Of a stretch of 64,000 bases of DNA, positions 42,281-51,104 are shown piece after piece. Each line of letters opens with the position of its first letter. The stretch's first letter is position 1. The translations under genes and the position numbers were made by a program. The notes beneath the pieces were generated by a model that was given only the letters and a program-made list of their open reading frames with translations, was not told the DNA's origin and searched no databases. This stretch comes from Mycobacterium fragae (GTDB lineage: Bacteria > Actinomycetota > Actinomycetes > Mycobacteriales > Mycobacteriaceae). The DNA lies in the NCBI RefSeq assembly GCF_002102185.1, contig NZ_LQOW01000027.1, positions 45,530-109,529 of the forward strand. The letters are read 5' to 3'.

Positions 42281-43393
42281 GTGTCGTTTTCGGTTACCGA
42301 CGAGCAGCGGGCACTGCGAAGCGCGGTCGCCGACTTGATGGCGAAACGCTCGACGGAGGCCGCCGTGCGAGCGTTGATGGCCACCGATACCGGGTTCGAT
42401 CCGGCGGTGTGGCAGGAGTTGGCGGAGATGGGTCTGCTGGGGTTGCTGATCCCCGAGCAGCACGGCGGCGTCGGGGCCGGTCCGGTGGAGCTGGGCATCG
42501 TGATGGAAGAGATGGGGCGGGCGCTGCTGGTCGCACCGTATCTTTCCACTGCCGTGCTGGTGCCCGGTCTGCTGGCCGAAGCCGGCGACGCCGACGAATG
42601 CGCAACTGTGCTGCCCAGGATTGCGGCCGGTCACCTGATCGCGACGGTCGCGTTCGCCGAGGACGGCTCCGCCCGGGTGCCCGACTCGATCGCGACGTGC
42701 GCTGAGACCGTCGGTGGGGCTTGGCACGTCACCGGCGACAAGCGCTTCGTGCTGGACGCGCAATCGGCCGAACTGCTGTATGTGCTCGCCGGCACCGACG
42801 CCGGGCCGGCGGTGTTCGCCGTCGAGTCAGGTGCGCACGGGCTGGACGTGACGCCATCGACCACGGTGGATCAGACCCGCAAGCAGTGCCGCGTCCAATT
42901 CGTCGACACGCCGGCACGTCTGGTCGGGCGGCTGGGCGCCGGCGTGGAAGCCCTTGACGCGGCGCTGGATCGCGCGGCGGTGGCATTGGTCAGCGAGCAG
43001 GCCGGCGGTGCACGCCGCGCCGTGGAGATGGCCGCCGAGTACGCCAAGACCCGCTTCCAGTTCGGCCGGGCGATCGGCAGTTTTCAGGCCGTCAAGCACA
43101 TGTGCGCCGACATGCTGCTGGAGGCCGAGTCGGCGGTGTCGGCGGCGCGCTATGTCGCCGAGTCGTTCGCGGCGCAGGCACCGTCGCGCCTCGCGGACCT
43201 TGCACTGGCACAGGCATATTGCTCGGACGCGTTCGTCTTCGTCGCCGCGACCAACATCCAGGTGCACGGCGGCATCGGGTTCACCTGGGAGCATCCGGCG
43301 CACCTGTATCTGCGGCGCGCCCGCACTGACGCCCAGCTGCTGGGCAGTTCCTCGTGGCACCGTGAGCGCTACCTTGAGCAGATCGGAGCGTGA
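42281..43393 (+). CDS. Acyl-CoA dehydrogenase (FadE), divergent subunit
   Basis: 370-residue flavoprotein-type acyl-CoA dehydrogenase. The N-terminal domain has LLIPEQHGGVGAGPVELGIV; the C-terminal helical domain has TRFQFGRAIGSFQAVKHMCADM and IQVHGGIGFTWEHPAHLYLRRA. The middle beta domain is weak in usual FAD/substrate motifs (no clear TEPxxGSD-type segment), as in the non-flavin-binding partner of heterotetrameric sterol dehydrogenases. GTG 42281, 3 bases after lipW. Likely partner: the next FadE at 43482. A role in side-chain or ring-fragment beta-oxidation is inferred. Confidence 0.85.
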   Translation: MSFSVTDEQRALRSAVADLMAKRSTEAAVRALMATDTGFDPAVWQELAEMGLLGLLIPEQHGGVGAGPVELGIVMEEMGRALLVAPYLSTAVLVPGLLAEAGDADECATVLPRIAAGHLIATVAFAEDGSARVPDSIATCAETVGGAWHVTGDKRFVLDAQSAELLYVLAGTDAGPAVFAVESGAHGLDVTPSTTVDQTRKQCRVQFVDTPARLVGRLGAGVEALDAALDRAAVALVSEQAGGARRAVEMAAEYAKTRFQFGRAIGSFQAVKHMCADMLLEAESAVSAARYVAESFAAQAPSRLADLALAQAYCSDAFVFVAATNIQVHGGIGFTWEHPAHLYLRRARTDAQLLGSSSWHRERYLEQIGA

Positions 43394-43400
43394 GCCTTGA

Positions 43401-43480
43401 CTCGCGCCGGCGACGATGCAGTGGGGGCACCCCCAGCCGCGCAGCGGCGAGGGGGACGCAGCGATGAGGAGGAGCGGCGC
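43401..43480 (+). repeat. MIRU-like interspersed repeat between two fadE genes
   Basis: The ends read CGCGCCGGCGACGATGCA and GCAGCGATGAGGAGGAGCGG, which match mycobacterial interspersed repetitive units. Between them lies an extra 36 bases with the hairpin GGGGG-CA-CCCCC (43423-43434) and GCCGCGCAGCGGCGAGG. As in other MIRUs, the right end supplies the GAGGAG ribosome-binding site for the next gene (ATG 43482), so it sits inside an operon and may couple or tune the two fadE genes. Confidence 0.75.
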
Positions 43481-43481
43481 C

Positions 43482-44642
43482 ATGACTGACGAGGAGCTGC
43501 GCAGAGAGGTCCGAGACTGGCTGGCCGCCAACTGGTCTCCGGGTGTCGATCGCGCGCAGTGGGCACACACGGTCGTCGACGCCGGGTGGGCGGTCCCGAG
43601 CTGGGAGCCCGAGTGGTACGGCTGCGGCTTGTCAGATTCCCAATCACGTCTTGTCGCTGAGGAATTCGCCGCAGTCGGTGCATCGGGCTGCGGTCACGAC
43701 CGGGCGAACCTGTTCGCCTGCACCCTGCACGACTGTGGTACCGACGAGCAGAGGCGGCGGCTGATCCCTCCGTCGATTCGCGGCGAAAGCAAATGGTGCC
43801 TGCTCTACAGCGAGCCCGGCGCGGGGTCGGACCTGGCGGGCCTGCGCACCCGCGCCGACCGCGACGGCGACGAATGGGTGATCAACGGGCAAAAGGTATG
43901 GACGTCATTCGCCAGGACCGCCGATTACGGGATGCTGCTGGCCCGCACCGACTGGGATGTGCCCAAGCACAACGGCATCAGCTTCTTCATGTTCCCGATG
44001 CGCCAGCCCGGTGTGGAGATCCGTCCGATCCACCAGATCACCGGCGAATCGGAGTTCAACGAGGTATTCATCGAGAATGCCCGGGTGCCGGCCGACAACA
44101 TGGTCGGCGAGCCGGGAGCCGGCTGGTCGGTGCTGCAGGTCGCGCTCGGCTATGAACGCCGGTTCATGGGCGATCTCGCCCGCACCACCAAAGACGTCAA
44201 GCGGCCCAGACCCGAGCAGCAGAATCACCTGGTGGAGCTGGCTCGGGAGGCGGGCCGGCTCGACGATGCTCATCTCCGTCAGCAGATCGCTTGGATCGAC
44301 GCCCTGGCCACCGTCAACCGTTGGAACAGGCAGCGATCCAAGGCCGCCACCGACCGCGCCGAGGCGGCGACGCTGATGGCGCTGGGCAAGATCGCGATGT
44401 CGCGGATTCTGCACGAGACGGCCCGCGTCGAGACCGAGATCGTCGGCGCCGAGGCCATGTTGGCCGGCCCGGAGAATCCCCGCGGTGAGGAGGTGACGTT
44501 CCGGACAATGAACGCCTACTTCACGTCGATCGGCGGCGGAACCGATCAGATTCAGCGCAACATCATCGGCGAGCGTATGCTGGGCCTACCGAAAGAGCCT
44601 GACCCGTACCGCAATACACCGTTCCGCGAGCTACCGCACTGA
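43482..44642 (+). CDS. Acyl-CoA dehydrogenase (FadE), flavin-binding type
   Basis: 386 residues with the standard acyl-CoA dehydrogenase core: LLYSEPGAGSDLAGLRTRAD (FAD/substrate loop), QKVWTSFARTADYG, the long middle helices, and the FAD-binding C-terminal AYFTSIGGGTDQIQRNIIGERMLGLP. ATG 43482 uses the GAGGAG delivered by the MIRU-like repeat; an in-frame ATG at 43464 lies inside the repeat and is less likely. Probably forms a heteromer with the preceding FadE, as in ChsE-type enzymes for sterol side chains (inference). Convergent with the amidohydrolase gene, 16 bases apart. Confidence 0.9.
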   Translation: MTDEELRREVRDWLAANWSPGVDRAQWAHTVVDAGWAVPSWEPEWYGCGLSDSQSRLVAEEFAAVGASGCGHDRANLFACTLHDCGTDEQRRRLIPPSIRGESKWCLLYSEPGAGSDLAGLRTRADRDGDEWVINGQKVWTSFARTADYGMLLARTDWDVPKHNGISFFMFPMRQPGVEIRPIHQITGESEFNEVFIENARVPADNMVGEPGAGWSVLQVALGYERRFMGDLARTTKDVKRPRPEQQNHLVELAREAGRLDDAHLRQQIAWIDALATVNRWNRQRSKAATDRAEAATLMALGKIAMSRILHETARVETEIVGAEAMLAGPENPRGEEVTFRTMNAYFTSIGGGTDQIQRNIIGERMLGLPKEPDPYRNTPFRELPH

Positions 44643-44658
44643 CGTTTTGGCCCGGTGC

Positions 44659-45960
44659 TCAACCGGCGACGTACACGATCTTGCCGCCGATGATCGTAGC
44701 AGCGACCATGTCCACGTCCAGCTCGGCCAGCGCCGCCGCGGGCGGCAGCCTGAGCACACACAGATCCGCCGGCTCTCCCGGCGCCACAGCGCGCAGTCGC
44801 GTGGGTTCATCAGGACAGCCGAAGAACATCGTCAAAGCCGTTCGCGCCGAGATGCGTTCGTCAGCGCCCAGCACGGCACCACTCGGCGTGGTGCGATGCA
44901 CGGCCGCGCGCATCGACGCCCATGGGTCAGCATCGCCGAAGGGCATATCCGTGGACAACACCACCGCCACACCGGCCCGGAGCAACGACGCCACGCGCCA
45001 TAGCTGGTCGTGCTCGGTCGTGGGAACCTCGTCGAGGTACTGATCGCCACGCTCGGCGACGAAGTTTGGCTGGGTTACCACGGTTACGGCGAGCGTGGCG
45101 AGGTCGCCTACGGAGTCTTGCGGGACGACGGCGGCATGCTCGATCCGGTCGCGCGGGTGCGTGCCGGCTTGTCGCAGCGCTGCGATGGCGACGATCAGCT
45201 GGGCGGCAGTTACGCAGTGAATGGCGACCGGGCCGCCGCTGTGATGTCGAAGGGCGATCCATCCGGCGAGCTCGTCGAGATCGAGGGCGTCGTCGTGCAG
45301 GATGCGTTTGCCGGGGGCCAGAAAATGCATGCGTTGGCGCAGTTCATCCTTGCGGTGCAGCTCGGTCAATCGCACGATGTCGGTGGCGCCGATATCCGGT
45401 GTGGCGTCGGTGATTCCGGTGACGCCGTAACGACTCAACCGATTGCTCAGTTCGGCCAGGCCGGTTTCGCGGCGGGTCAGCGCATCCGACCACGAGTCGG
45501 TGCTGCGCAGCCGGCCGTCCGAATGCTCCGGTAAACCGATGGCGGCCAGGCCCGCCGAGTTGAGGATCCACAGCACGCCGCTGCGATGCTGCACCCGCAC
45601 CGGCACCGACGGAATCATCGAGTCCAGCAGTGCGCGGTCCAGCGGCCCGGCGACCGAATCGTGGTATCCGACGGCGCGTATCCAGCCGTCGTCGCCGGGC
45701 CTGCTGTTCGCCAACATGTTGGCCAGCGCTTCGCGGTCGCGGACCTGGGGCGGACCGACCTGAACCGAAGTCGCGGCGGCCGCCGCTGCGTACAAGTGGA
45801 CGTGGTGATCGTGCAGGCCGGGCAGCACGGTTCCGCCCGCCGCGTCGAACACCTCCTCGCCGGCCCGCGGCGCCAAGTTGTCGGCCACTTCGTCGATCCG
45901 CTCACCCACCCGCAGGTCGACCATCGCGCCGTCCAACGTGGTGGCTCGCCGAATCAGCAT
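44659..45960 (-). CDS. Metal-dependent amidohydrolase (YtcJ/imidazolonepropionase-like)
   Basis: 433-residue amidohydrolase-superfamily enzyme. The N-terminal beta sandwich is followed by the metal motif GLHDHHVHLYAA (HxH), a later His in VAIHCVTAAQL, RIEHAAVV, and the Asp in VVLSTDMPFGD. The DGAMVDLRVGERIDEV opening and the C-terminal IIGGKIVYVAG belong to the sandwich. Likely hydrolyses a C-N bond of a small amide or cyclic ureide; exact substrate unknown. ATG 45960 lies 7 bases inside the CoA-transferase gene end, so the two are co-translated. Confidence 0.85.
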   Translation of the reverse strand: MLIRRATTLDGAMVDLRVGERIDEVADNLAPRAGEEVFDAAGGTVLPGLHDHHVHLYAAAAAATSVQVGPPQVRDREALANMLANSRPGDDGWIRAVGYHDSVAGPLDRALLDSMIPSVPVRVQHRSGVLWILNSAGLAAIGLPEHSDGRLRSTDSWSDALTRRETGLAELSNRLSRYGVTGITDATPDIGATDIVRLTELHRKDELRQRMHFLAPGKRILHDDALDLDELAGWIALRHHSGGPVAIHCVTAAQLIVAIAALRQAGTHPRDRIEHAAVVPQDSVGDLATLAVTVVTQPNFVAERGDQYLDEVPTTEHDQLWRVASLLRAGVAVVLSTDMPFGDADPWASMRAAVHRTTPSGAVLGADERISARTALTMFFGCPDEPTRLRAVAPGEPADLCVLRLPPAAALAELDVDMVAATIIGGKIVYVAG

Positions 45961-47138
45961 GATTCACATAGTCTTTCGGACACGATGTGGCGCACCGCGA
46001 TGTTGTCGGCACCCAGCGGTGATGCCGACGGGTTGAGCGGCGGCGCCTGGGGGCGGGCGACTGGCGCGTCGCCAGCCGAAGGTGCCGTCGGCAGCGCCGC
46101 GTACTGCGCGGCGACCTGCGCCATCGACACCTCGATCACCTCGCCCCCGCCGCGGCGCAGCGACTCCCCGAGTGCTCGCGCCGCCGCCAGCCCGCTGAGC
46201 GGGTCGGCGATCGCATCGCCGCAGAACACCGGTCCCTCGGCATCGGCGCCGACCAGTCCCCCGGCCACCGCGGCGTCGTCGCCGAACGCCGGCCGGTCCG
46301 GCTGACCGGCATAACCGCTGACGCGTAACCAGACTCGACCCCGCCGGGCCGGAATGTCGTCAGCGCTGAGCCCGCGGCGGCGCAGCGCTGCGGGCCGGGA
46401 CCCCTCAATGACGACGTCGGCGGCCGCCAGCAGCTGCCGCAGCGCCTCGATGTCGTCATCGAAATCGATTGCATAGGAGAGCTTTCCGAAGTTCATCCAA
46501 TCGTAGAAGGCCGGCTCGCCGGCACGGGTCCCGTCCGGCCGCGACGGACTTTCCACCTTGACGACGACCGCCCCCGCCCGGGCGAGCAACTGCGCGCTCA
46601 GCGGCCCGGCCCACAGTGACGACAGATCGGCGACCAACAGCCCGTCGACCGGCCGTGGCTCGGCACTGCTGCCGGCGCGCTCCACCGCCGGCGGGGCGGC
46701 GCTGACTTCGCCGAGCCCCGCTGCAGCGATATCCAGCAAGCGGGTGCGGTCGAGAACGGCGTCAGTCGAACGTGTTGCGGCCCAAGAGGATAGCGCCGAC
46801 CACGCGTCGGCGGGAACGTCGTCGGTCTCCAGCAGCGCGGGTAGCGCAGCGATGTCGTCGGCGCGGGGCAGCGCGACGGCGCACCAGCCGTCGGCGGTGG
46901 GCAACAGCCAGGTGGCGCCCCCCGCCGAAACGTGGCCGCGGCGGGTCAGGCCGAGGATCGCGGCACGGCCCGCCAATACCGTTGCGGCGTCGACGTCGAC
47001 ACCGATGAGCCGGGCGATGTCGGCGCACACCCGACGTGCTTCGGCCAGCACGGCGGCGCGGGAGAAGTCCGGCTGGGCGTCGGGCAGGCCGGTCAAATAG
47101 GCCAGCCCGCTATCGGCCCAGTCCGCCGCCGCGTCCAC
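45954..47138 (-). CDS. Family III CoA-transferase-like protein
   Basis: 394 residues related to CaiB/BaiF-type CoA transferases. The recognisable core begins only at about residue 165: LLVADLSSLWAGPLSAQLLARAGAVVVKVE, then WLRVSGYAG and the probable catalytic Asp in GDAIADPLSGLAAA. Residues 1-160 are a low-complexity Ala-rich half that looks like a degenerate second copy. These enzymes move CoA between acyl donors and acids. GTG start at 47138. Forms an operon with the amidohydrolase; the pair separates lipW/fadE from Rv0216, an insertion relative to M. tuberculosis as I recall it. Confidence 0.8.
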   Translation of the reverse strand: MDAAADWADSGLAYLTGLPDAQPDFSRAAVLAEARRVCADIARLIGVDVDAATVLAGRAAILGLTRRGHVSAGGATWLLPTADGWCAVALPRADDIAALPALLETDDVPADAWSALSSWAATRSTDAVLDRTRLLDIAAAGLGEVSAAPPAVERAGSSAEPRPVDGLLVADLSSLWAGPLSAQLLARAGAVVVKVESPSRPDGTRAGEPAFYDWMNFGKLSYAIDFDDDIEALRQLLAAADVVIEGSRPAALRRRGLSADDIPARRGRVWLRVSGYAGQPDRPAFGDDAAVAGGLVGADAEGPVFCGDAIADPLSGLAAARALGESLRRGGGEVIEVSMAQVAAQYAALPTAPSAGDAPVARPQAPPLNPSASPLGADNIAVRHIVSERLCESC

Positions 47139-47157
47139 GCCCCCATTGTGCGCGACG

Positions 47158-48141
47158 CTAAAACTGAAGTGCGGTAAACCGCCAGTCCAGGACCTGTCTC
47201 ACGGTGTCTGAGTCTGAGGCGGCGTAGACCAGCGATCGCAAGCCCAGCACTCCGCCGTTGGCGGCCGGCTCGGCGGATTCGATGTGCAACTCGCTGTAGA
47301 GGGTGTCGCCCTCGTACACCGGAGCGGTGTGATCGCAGGACTGCCAGCCCAGCACCGTCGCCAAATTGGGCAGCAACCGGCTGGCTTGGGCCAGCGCCAG
47401 GCCGATGGTATGACCGCCGTACACCAACCGCTGGCCGCTAACGCGTGAATCATGGTGTACCGCAGCGATATTCAGCGTCAGGCGAGCCAATTCGGGTGCA
47501 TTGCTGACCACATCGGCGCTGCTGTGCAGTACCGCGCCCGCCATTTCGGTGTGGAAATGCGGTCCTGGGATGCGCTGGCGGAAAACGTCGCCGTCCCAAT
47601 CGTCGACGGGTGACGGCGGTGCAGCCAGATCGGCGCCGACCTTCGACAGGTCATCGGCGTGCTCCGCGGCGTTGGGACCGGCGTCCGCGCTCAGTGGCAA
47701 CATGGCGCAGCGATAGAAGTCGAGCACCAACCGATCGGCCTGGTCGATGGTCGTCATTCGCAACGCCACCAGACCGGTGGGCGCCCGATCGGGCTTGACC
47801 GAATTCTTCTTCAGGCCCACGACCTCGGTGCGGGTGAACAGGGTGTCGCCGATCGCGGGGAAGCGATAGAACGCCAGCCCACGGTAGAACAGGTTGGCCT
47901 TGACATGCTGGGTCACCAGCGTCGACTGGCCGATCGCGACGTCACAGACCAACCCCGGGTGGGCCAGCGGCGCAGTCGAGCCTGTCACCGCCAATGACAG
48001 TTCGGCATCGAGCGGCAACCGCAGCCGGTCGCCCAGGATGCTCTGGTGCACGGCAGCCAGCCCGGGCGTCAACGTCATCGAGGGCGCGCCGGCGAAGACC
48101 TGGCCGACATGCAGGTCGTCGAAGTATGGGCCGCCGGTCAT
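47158..48141 (-). CDS. Double hot-dog fold protein, Rv0216-like (MaoC/dehydratase family)
   Basis: 327 residues (Rv0216 has 337). Two MaoC-like hot-dog halves: the N-half begins YFDDLHVGQVFAGAPSMTL, and the C-half contains VYGGHTIGLALAQASRLLPNL and DHTAPVYEGDTLYSELHIESAE. Rv0216 has a double hot-dog structure related to (R)-specific enoyl-CoA hydratases, but its catalytic Asp/His arrangement is atypical and its substrate unknown. ATG 48141, divergent from fadE3 with 29 bases between starts, so the promoters overlap. Confidence 0.9.
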   Translation of the reverse strand: MTGGPYFDDLHVGQVFAGAPSMTLTPGLAAVHQSILGDRLRLPLDAELSLAVTGSTAPLAHPGLVCDVAIGQSTLVTQHVKANLFYRGLAFYRFPAIGDTLFTRTEVVGLKKNSVKPDRAPTGLVALRMTTIDQADRLVLDFYRCAMLPLSADAGPNAAEHADDLSKVGADLAAPPSPVDDWDGDVFRQRIPGPHFHTEMAGAVLHSSADVVSNAPELARLTLNIAAVHHDSRVSGQRLVYGGHTIGLALAQASRLLPNLATVLGWQSCDHTAPVYEGDTLYSELHIESAEPAANGGVLGLRSLVYAASDSDTVRQVLDWRFTALQF

Positions 48142-48170
48142 CCGGTTTGCCGCCGTGTCAGCATGGCGGT

Positions 48171-49328
48171 ATGGGTCTCAACGACGAAGAGGCGATGCTG
48201 GTCGAGACGGTGCGCGACTTCGTCGACAAAGAAGTCAAGCCGACGGTGCGCGAACGTGAACATGCCAACGAGTATCCCGAAGCGTGGATCGAGCAGATGA
48301 AGCGCATCGGCATCTACGGGCTGGCGATTGCGGAGGAATACGGCGGCACCCCAGTGTCGATGCCGTGCTACGTGCTGGTCACCCAGGAATTGGCGCGCGG
48401 CTGGATGAGCCTTGCCGGCGCGATGGGTGGACATACCGTCGTGGCCAAGCTGCTGGGTCTGTTCGGCACCGAGGAACAGAAGCGGCGCTATCTGCCGCCG
48501 ATGGCCACCGGTGAGCTGCGGGCGACGATGGCGCTCACCGAGCCGGGCGGCGGCAGTGATCTGCAGAACATGTCGACCACCGCGCTGCCCGAGGGCCCCG
48601 ATTCCCGGGAGCTCGTGATCAACGGCACCAAGACCTGGATCAGCAATGCCCGACGCTCCGGTCTGATCGCGCTGCTGTGCAAGACCAACCCGAGCGCCGA
48701 GCCTCGGCACAAGGGCATCTCGGTGCTGCTGGTCGAGCACGGTGCGGGGCTGACTGTGTCACGCGACCTGCCCAAGCTGGGCTATAAGGGTGTGGAGAGT
48801 TGCGAGCTCTCGTTCGACAACTTCCGGGTACCGGCGTCGGCGATCCTGGGCGGCGCACCGGGCGAGGGTTTCGCGCAGATGATGAAAGGCCTTGAGACCG
48901 GCCGCATTCAGGTCGCGTCACGCGCATTGGGCGTGGCGACGGCCGCGCTCGACGATGCGTTGGCGTATGCGCAGCAGCGCGAGAGCTTCGGGCAGCCGAT
49001 CTGGAAGCACCAGGCCGTCGGCAACTACCTGGCCGACATGGCGACCAAGCTCACCGCCGCTCGCCAGCTCACGCGCTACGCGGCCGAACGCTACGACAGC
49101 GGTGAGCGCTGCGATATGGAGGCCGGCATGGCCAAACTGTTCGCCTCCGAGGTGGCCATGGAGATCGCGTTGAACGCCGTGCGCATCCACGGCGGCTATG
49201 GCTACTCCACCGAGTACGACGTCGAGCGATACTTCCGCGACGCGCCGTTGATGATCGTCGGCGAAGGCACCAACGAAATCCAGCGCAACGTGATCGCCGG
49301 GCAACTGGTCGCCCGCGGCGGCATCTAG
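48171..49328 (+). CDS. fadE3: Acyl-CoA dehydrogenase FadE3
   Basis: 385-residue acyl-CoA dehydrogenase, orthologue of Rv0215c by gene order. Seen: MALTEPGGGSDLQNMSTTAL (FAD loop), ITGTKTWISNARRSG-type segment INGTKTWISNARR, the probable catalytic region around RIHGGYGYSTEYDVERYFRD and the C-terminal FAD contact EGTNEIQRNVIAGQL. ATG 48171 chosen as first in-frame ATG; upstream sequence is antisense to Rv0216. Catalyses the first step of fatty-acyl-CoA beta-oxidation. Confidence 0.9.
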   Translation: MGLNDEEAMLVETVRDFVDKEVKPTVREREHANEYPEAWIEQMKRIGIYGLAIAEEYGGTPVSMPCYVLVTQELARGWMSLAGAMGGHTVVAKLLGLFGTEEQKRRYLPPMATGELRATMALTEPGGGSDLQNMSTTALPEGPDSRELVINGTKTWISNARRSGLIALLCKTNPSAEPRHKGISVLLVEHGAGLTVSRDLPKLGYKGVESCELSFDNFRVPASAILGGAPGEGFAQMMKGLETGRIQVASRALGVATAALDDALAYAQQRESFGQPIWKHQAVGNYLADMATKLTAARQLTRYAAERYDSGERCDMEAGMAKLFASEVAMEIALNAVRIHGGYGYSTEYDVERYFRDAPLMIVGEGTNEIQRNVIAGQLVARGGI

Positions 49329-49330
49329 TG

Positions 49331-49389
49331 CCGAGTGGCCACTTATGTCACGGTTTTTCGGGGATCGCGTGCTTCAACTGGCCACTCGG
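49331..49389. repeat. Inverted repeat spanning the start of the alpha/beta hydrolase gene
   Basis: Perfect 11-bp arms CCGAGTGGCCA (49331-49341) and TGGCCACTCGG (49379-49389) with a 37-base interior that contains the hydrolase ATG at 49345. The size and arm style resemble the repeat at 30462-30521. It lies directly after the fadE3 stop and can act as a terminator hairpin, yet it also encodes the first 15 codons of the next gene. Confidence 0.6.
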
Positions 49390-50163
49390 CGGGCTGGGTT
49401 GACGTCGCTGCAACGGCGGTTGATCTATTTCCCGTCGCCGGGGCCGGTGCCGCCTGCGGCTGCCTTCTTGCCCGGCGCCGAGGACGTTGTGCTGCACACC
49501 GAGGACGGGCTAGCGCTGGGAGCGTGGTTCTTGCCTGGCCCGGCCGGTGGTCCGGCGGTGTTGGTGTGCAACGGCAACGGGGGTGACCGCACGCTGCGCG
49601 CACCACTGGCCGCCGCTCTGTCCAGCATCGGCCTGTCGGTACTGCTGTTCGACTACCGCGGCTACGCCGGCAATCCCGGTAGTCCGTCGGAAGATGGCCT
49701 GGCCGCCGATGCACGTGCCGCACGGGCATTCCTGGCCGCTCAACCCGGGGTGGATCCCGATCGGATCGTCTATTTCGGTGAGTCACTGGGCGCGGCAGTG
49801 GTGATTCGGTTGGCGCTCGAGTTTCCGCCCGCTGCAATGGTGTTGCGCTCGCCGTTCACGTCGCTGACCGATGTCGGGCGGTTGCTCTTCCCGTGGCTAC
49901 CGGTCGCTGCGGTGCTGACCGACCAGTATCCGTCTATCAGGCGAATCGGCCGGCTGGCTGCGCCGCTGTTGGTGATTGCCGGCGACCGCGACGGCTTGGT
50001 TCCGGCGAAACTGAGCCGACGGCTGTATGACGCGGCCCGCGAACCAAAGCGATTCCTGCTGGTGCCGGGAGCGGACCACAACAGCCTGGACCTGCTCGAT
50101 GGCCTCGTGATGATCGACGCGATCACGCGATTCCTCGGCGAGCATGGAGTGCTTACGGGTTAG
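49345..50163 (+). CDS. Alpha/beta hydrolase (ABHD13/BEM46-like)
   Basis: 272 residues. After a basic N-tail comes LQRRLIYFPSPGP, then the hydrolase fold with oxyanion region VCNGNGGDRTLRAPL, DYRGYAGNPGSPSE, the nucleophile in YFGESLGAAVV, Asp in IAGDRDGLVP and His in VPGADHNSLD; the triad is complete. ATG 49345 lies within an inverted repeat that encodes residues 1-15, so the native N-terminus may be altered or the real start may be lower (TTG 49400 is in frame). Substrate unknown. The stop overlaps that of the convergent crotonase gene. Confidence 0.85.
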   Translation: MSRFFGDRVLQLATRRAGLTSLQRRLIYFPSPGPVPPAAAFLPGAEDVVLHTEDGLALGAWFLPGPAGGPAVLVCNGNGGDRTLRAPLAAALSSIGLSVLLFDYRGYAGNPGSPSEDGLAADARAARAFLAAQPGVDPDRIVYFGESLGAAVVIRLALEFPPAAMVLRSPFTSLTDVGRLLFPWLPVAAVLTDQYPSIRRIGRLAAPLLVIAGDRDGLVPAKLSRRLYDAAREPKRFLLVPGADHNSLDLLDGLVMIDAITRFLGEHGVLTG

Positions 50164-51104
50164 CCGACCGCGTCCACCAGGCCCCAGGCCAGCGCCCTTG
50201 CCGGATCGATAGTCTGACCACTGATCACCAAATACGCTGTGCGCCAACGGCCTATTCGCCGCGTCACGCTCACGGTCCCACCCGCCCCGGGAATCAGTCC
50301 CAGGCTCAGCTCTGGCAGTCCGAACACCGAGTCCGGCTGAGCCACAACGCGTCCGCAAAACGCCGCCATCTCCAAGCCGCTGCCCAGCACCTGCCCGTGC
50401 ACCTCGGCGCGACAGGCCGGGCCCAGCCGGGCGGTCAGCGCATCGAGCACCAACGCGGGGCTGTGCCGGGTGCGGGCGAGGTGCGCGCTGGCCGGGTCGC
50501 TGAGCGTGCCGAATTCGGCGAGGTCGCCGCCACTGCAGAAGGACGGCCCGTTACCGGACAGCACGACCTCGTCGACCGAAGTGTCCAGCTCCGCAACCGC
50601 CAACGCCTCCAGCAAGGCCGCGCGCGCATCGTTGGAAAATGCGTTATGCCTCGACGGCCGATTGAACTTGATGTGCAAGGAATTTCCCTCGCGCTCCACC
50701 TGCACCGGGTCGGCGATGACGGGCATGCGGACGGGGCCGCGTTCGGCGAGCCAGCGGGCGAATTCCGGGCCGGCCTGCAGCGTGGAGTAGGCCAGCGACT
50801 CGGTCACGACGCCGGCCAGCGTCGGACCAGCGGGATCAATCGAGCGCAGCACGTCATCGCAAACGGCGCTGGCCTGCGGCCACCGGTCGACACGAGCGGC
50901 GAGCTCGGCGATCGCGGAGCCGATCGACGCGACGGTGATCGCGCGACGGTCGTCGGTGTCGGCCTCGGTCAGGGTGAATGTCGCGTTCTCTAACCAGAAT
51001 TCGGCCGCATGGGCAAGGGGTCCAACGGCGATCACCGGAGTGGCGTACGGCGCGGTGTCGGCGTCGGAGGGCGGCTCCGACACGTCGACGATGCGCAGTG
51101 TCAC
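50160..51104 (-). CDS. Enoyl-CoA hydratase/isomerase-family protein with N-terminal extension
   Basis: 314 residues from GTG 51104, which overlaps the fadD4 stop by 4 bases. The crotonase core starts at about residue 130: LHIKFNRPSRHNAFSNDARA, first oxyanion segment SGNGPSFCSGGDLAEFG and second EVHGQVLGSGLEMAAFCGRV; GLPELSLGLIPGAGGT follows. The first 125 residues are an extra domain without recognised family. Coupling to an acyl-CoA synthetase supports a joint degradation step. Confidence 0.83.
   Translation of the reverse strand: MTLRIVDVSEPPSDADTAPYATPVIAVGPLAHAAEFWLENATFTLTEADTDDRRAITVASIGSAIAELAARVDRWPQASAVCDDVLRSIDPAGPTLAGVVTESLAYSTLQAGPEFARWLAERGPVRMPVIADPVQVEREGNSLHIKFNRPSRHNAFSNDARAALLEALAVAELDTSVDEVVLSGNGPSFCSGGDLAEFGTLSDPASAHLARTRHSPALVLDALTARLGPACRAEVHGQVLGSGLEMAAFCGRVVAQPDSVFGLPELSLGLIPGAGGTVSVTRRIGRWRTAYLVISGQTIDPARALAWGLVDAVG

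Noticed and set aside
43416..43481. Extended N-terminus of the second FadE through the MIRU-like repeat
   Set aside because: It is translation of repeat sequence; the repeat provides a ribosome-binding site for ATG 43482.
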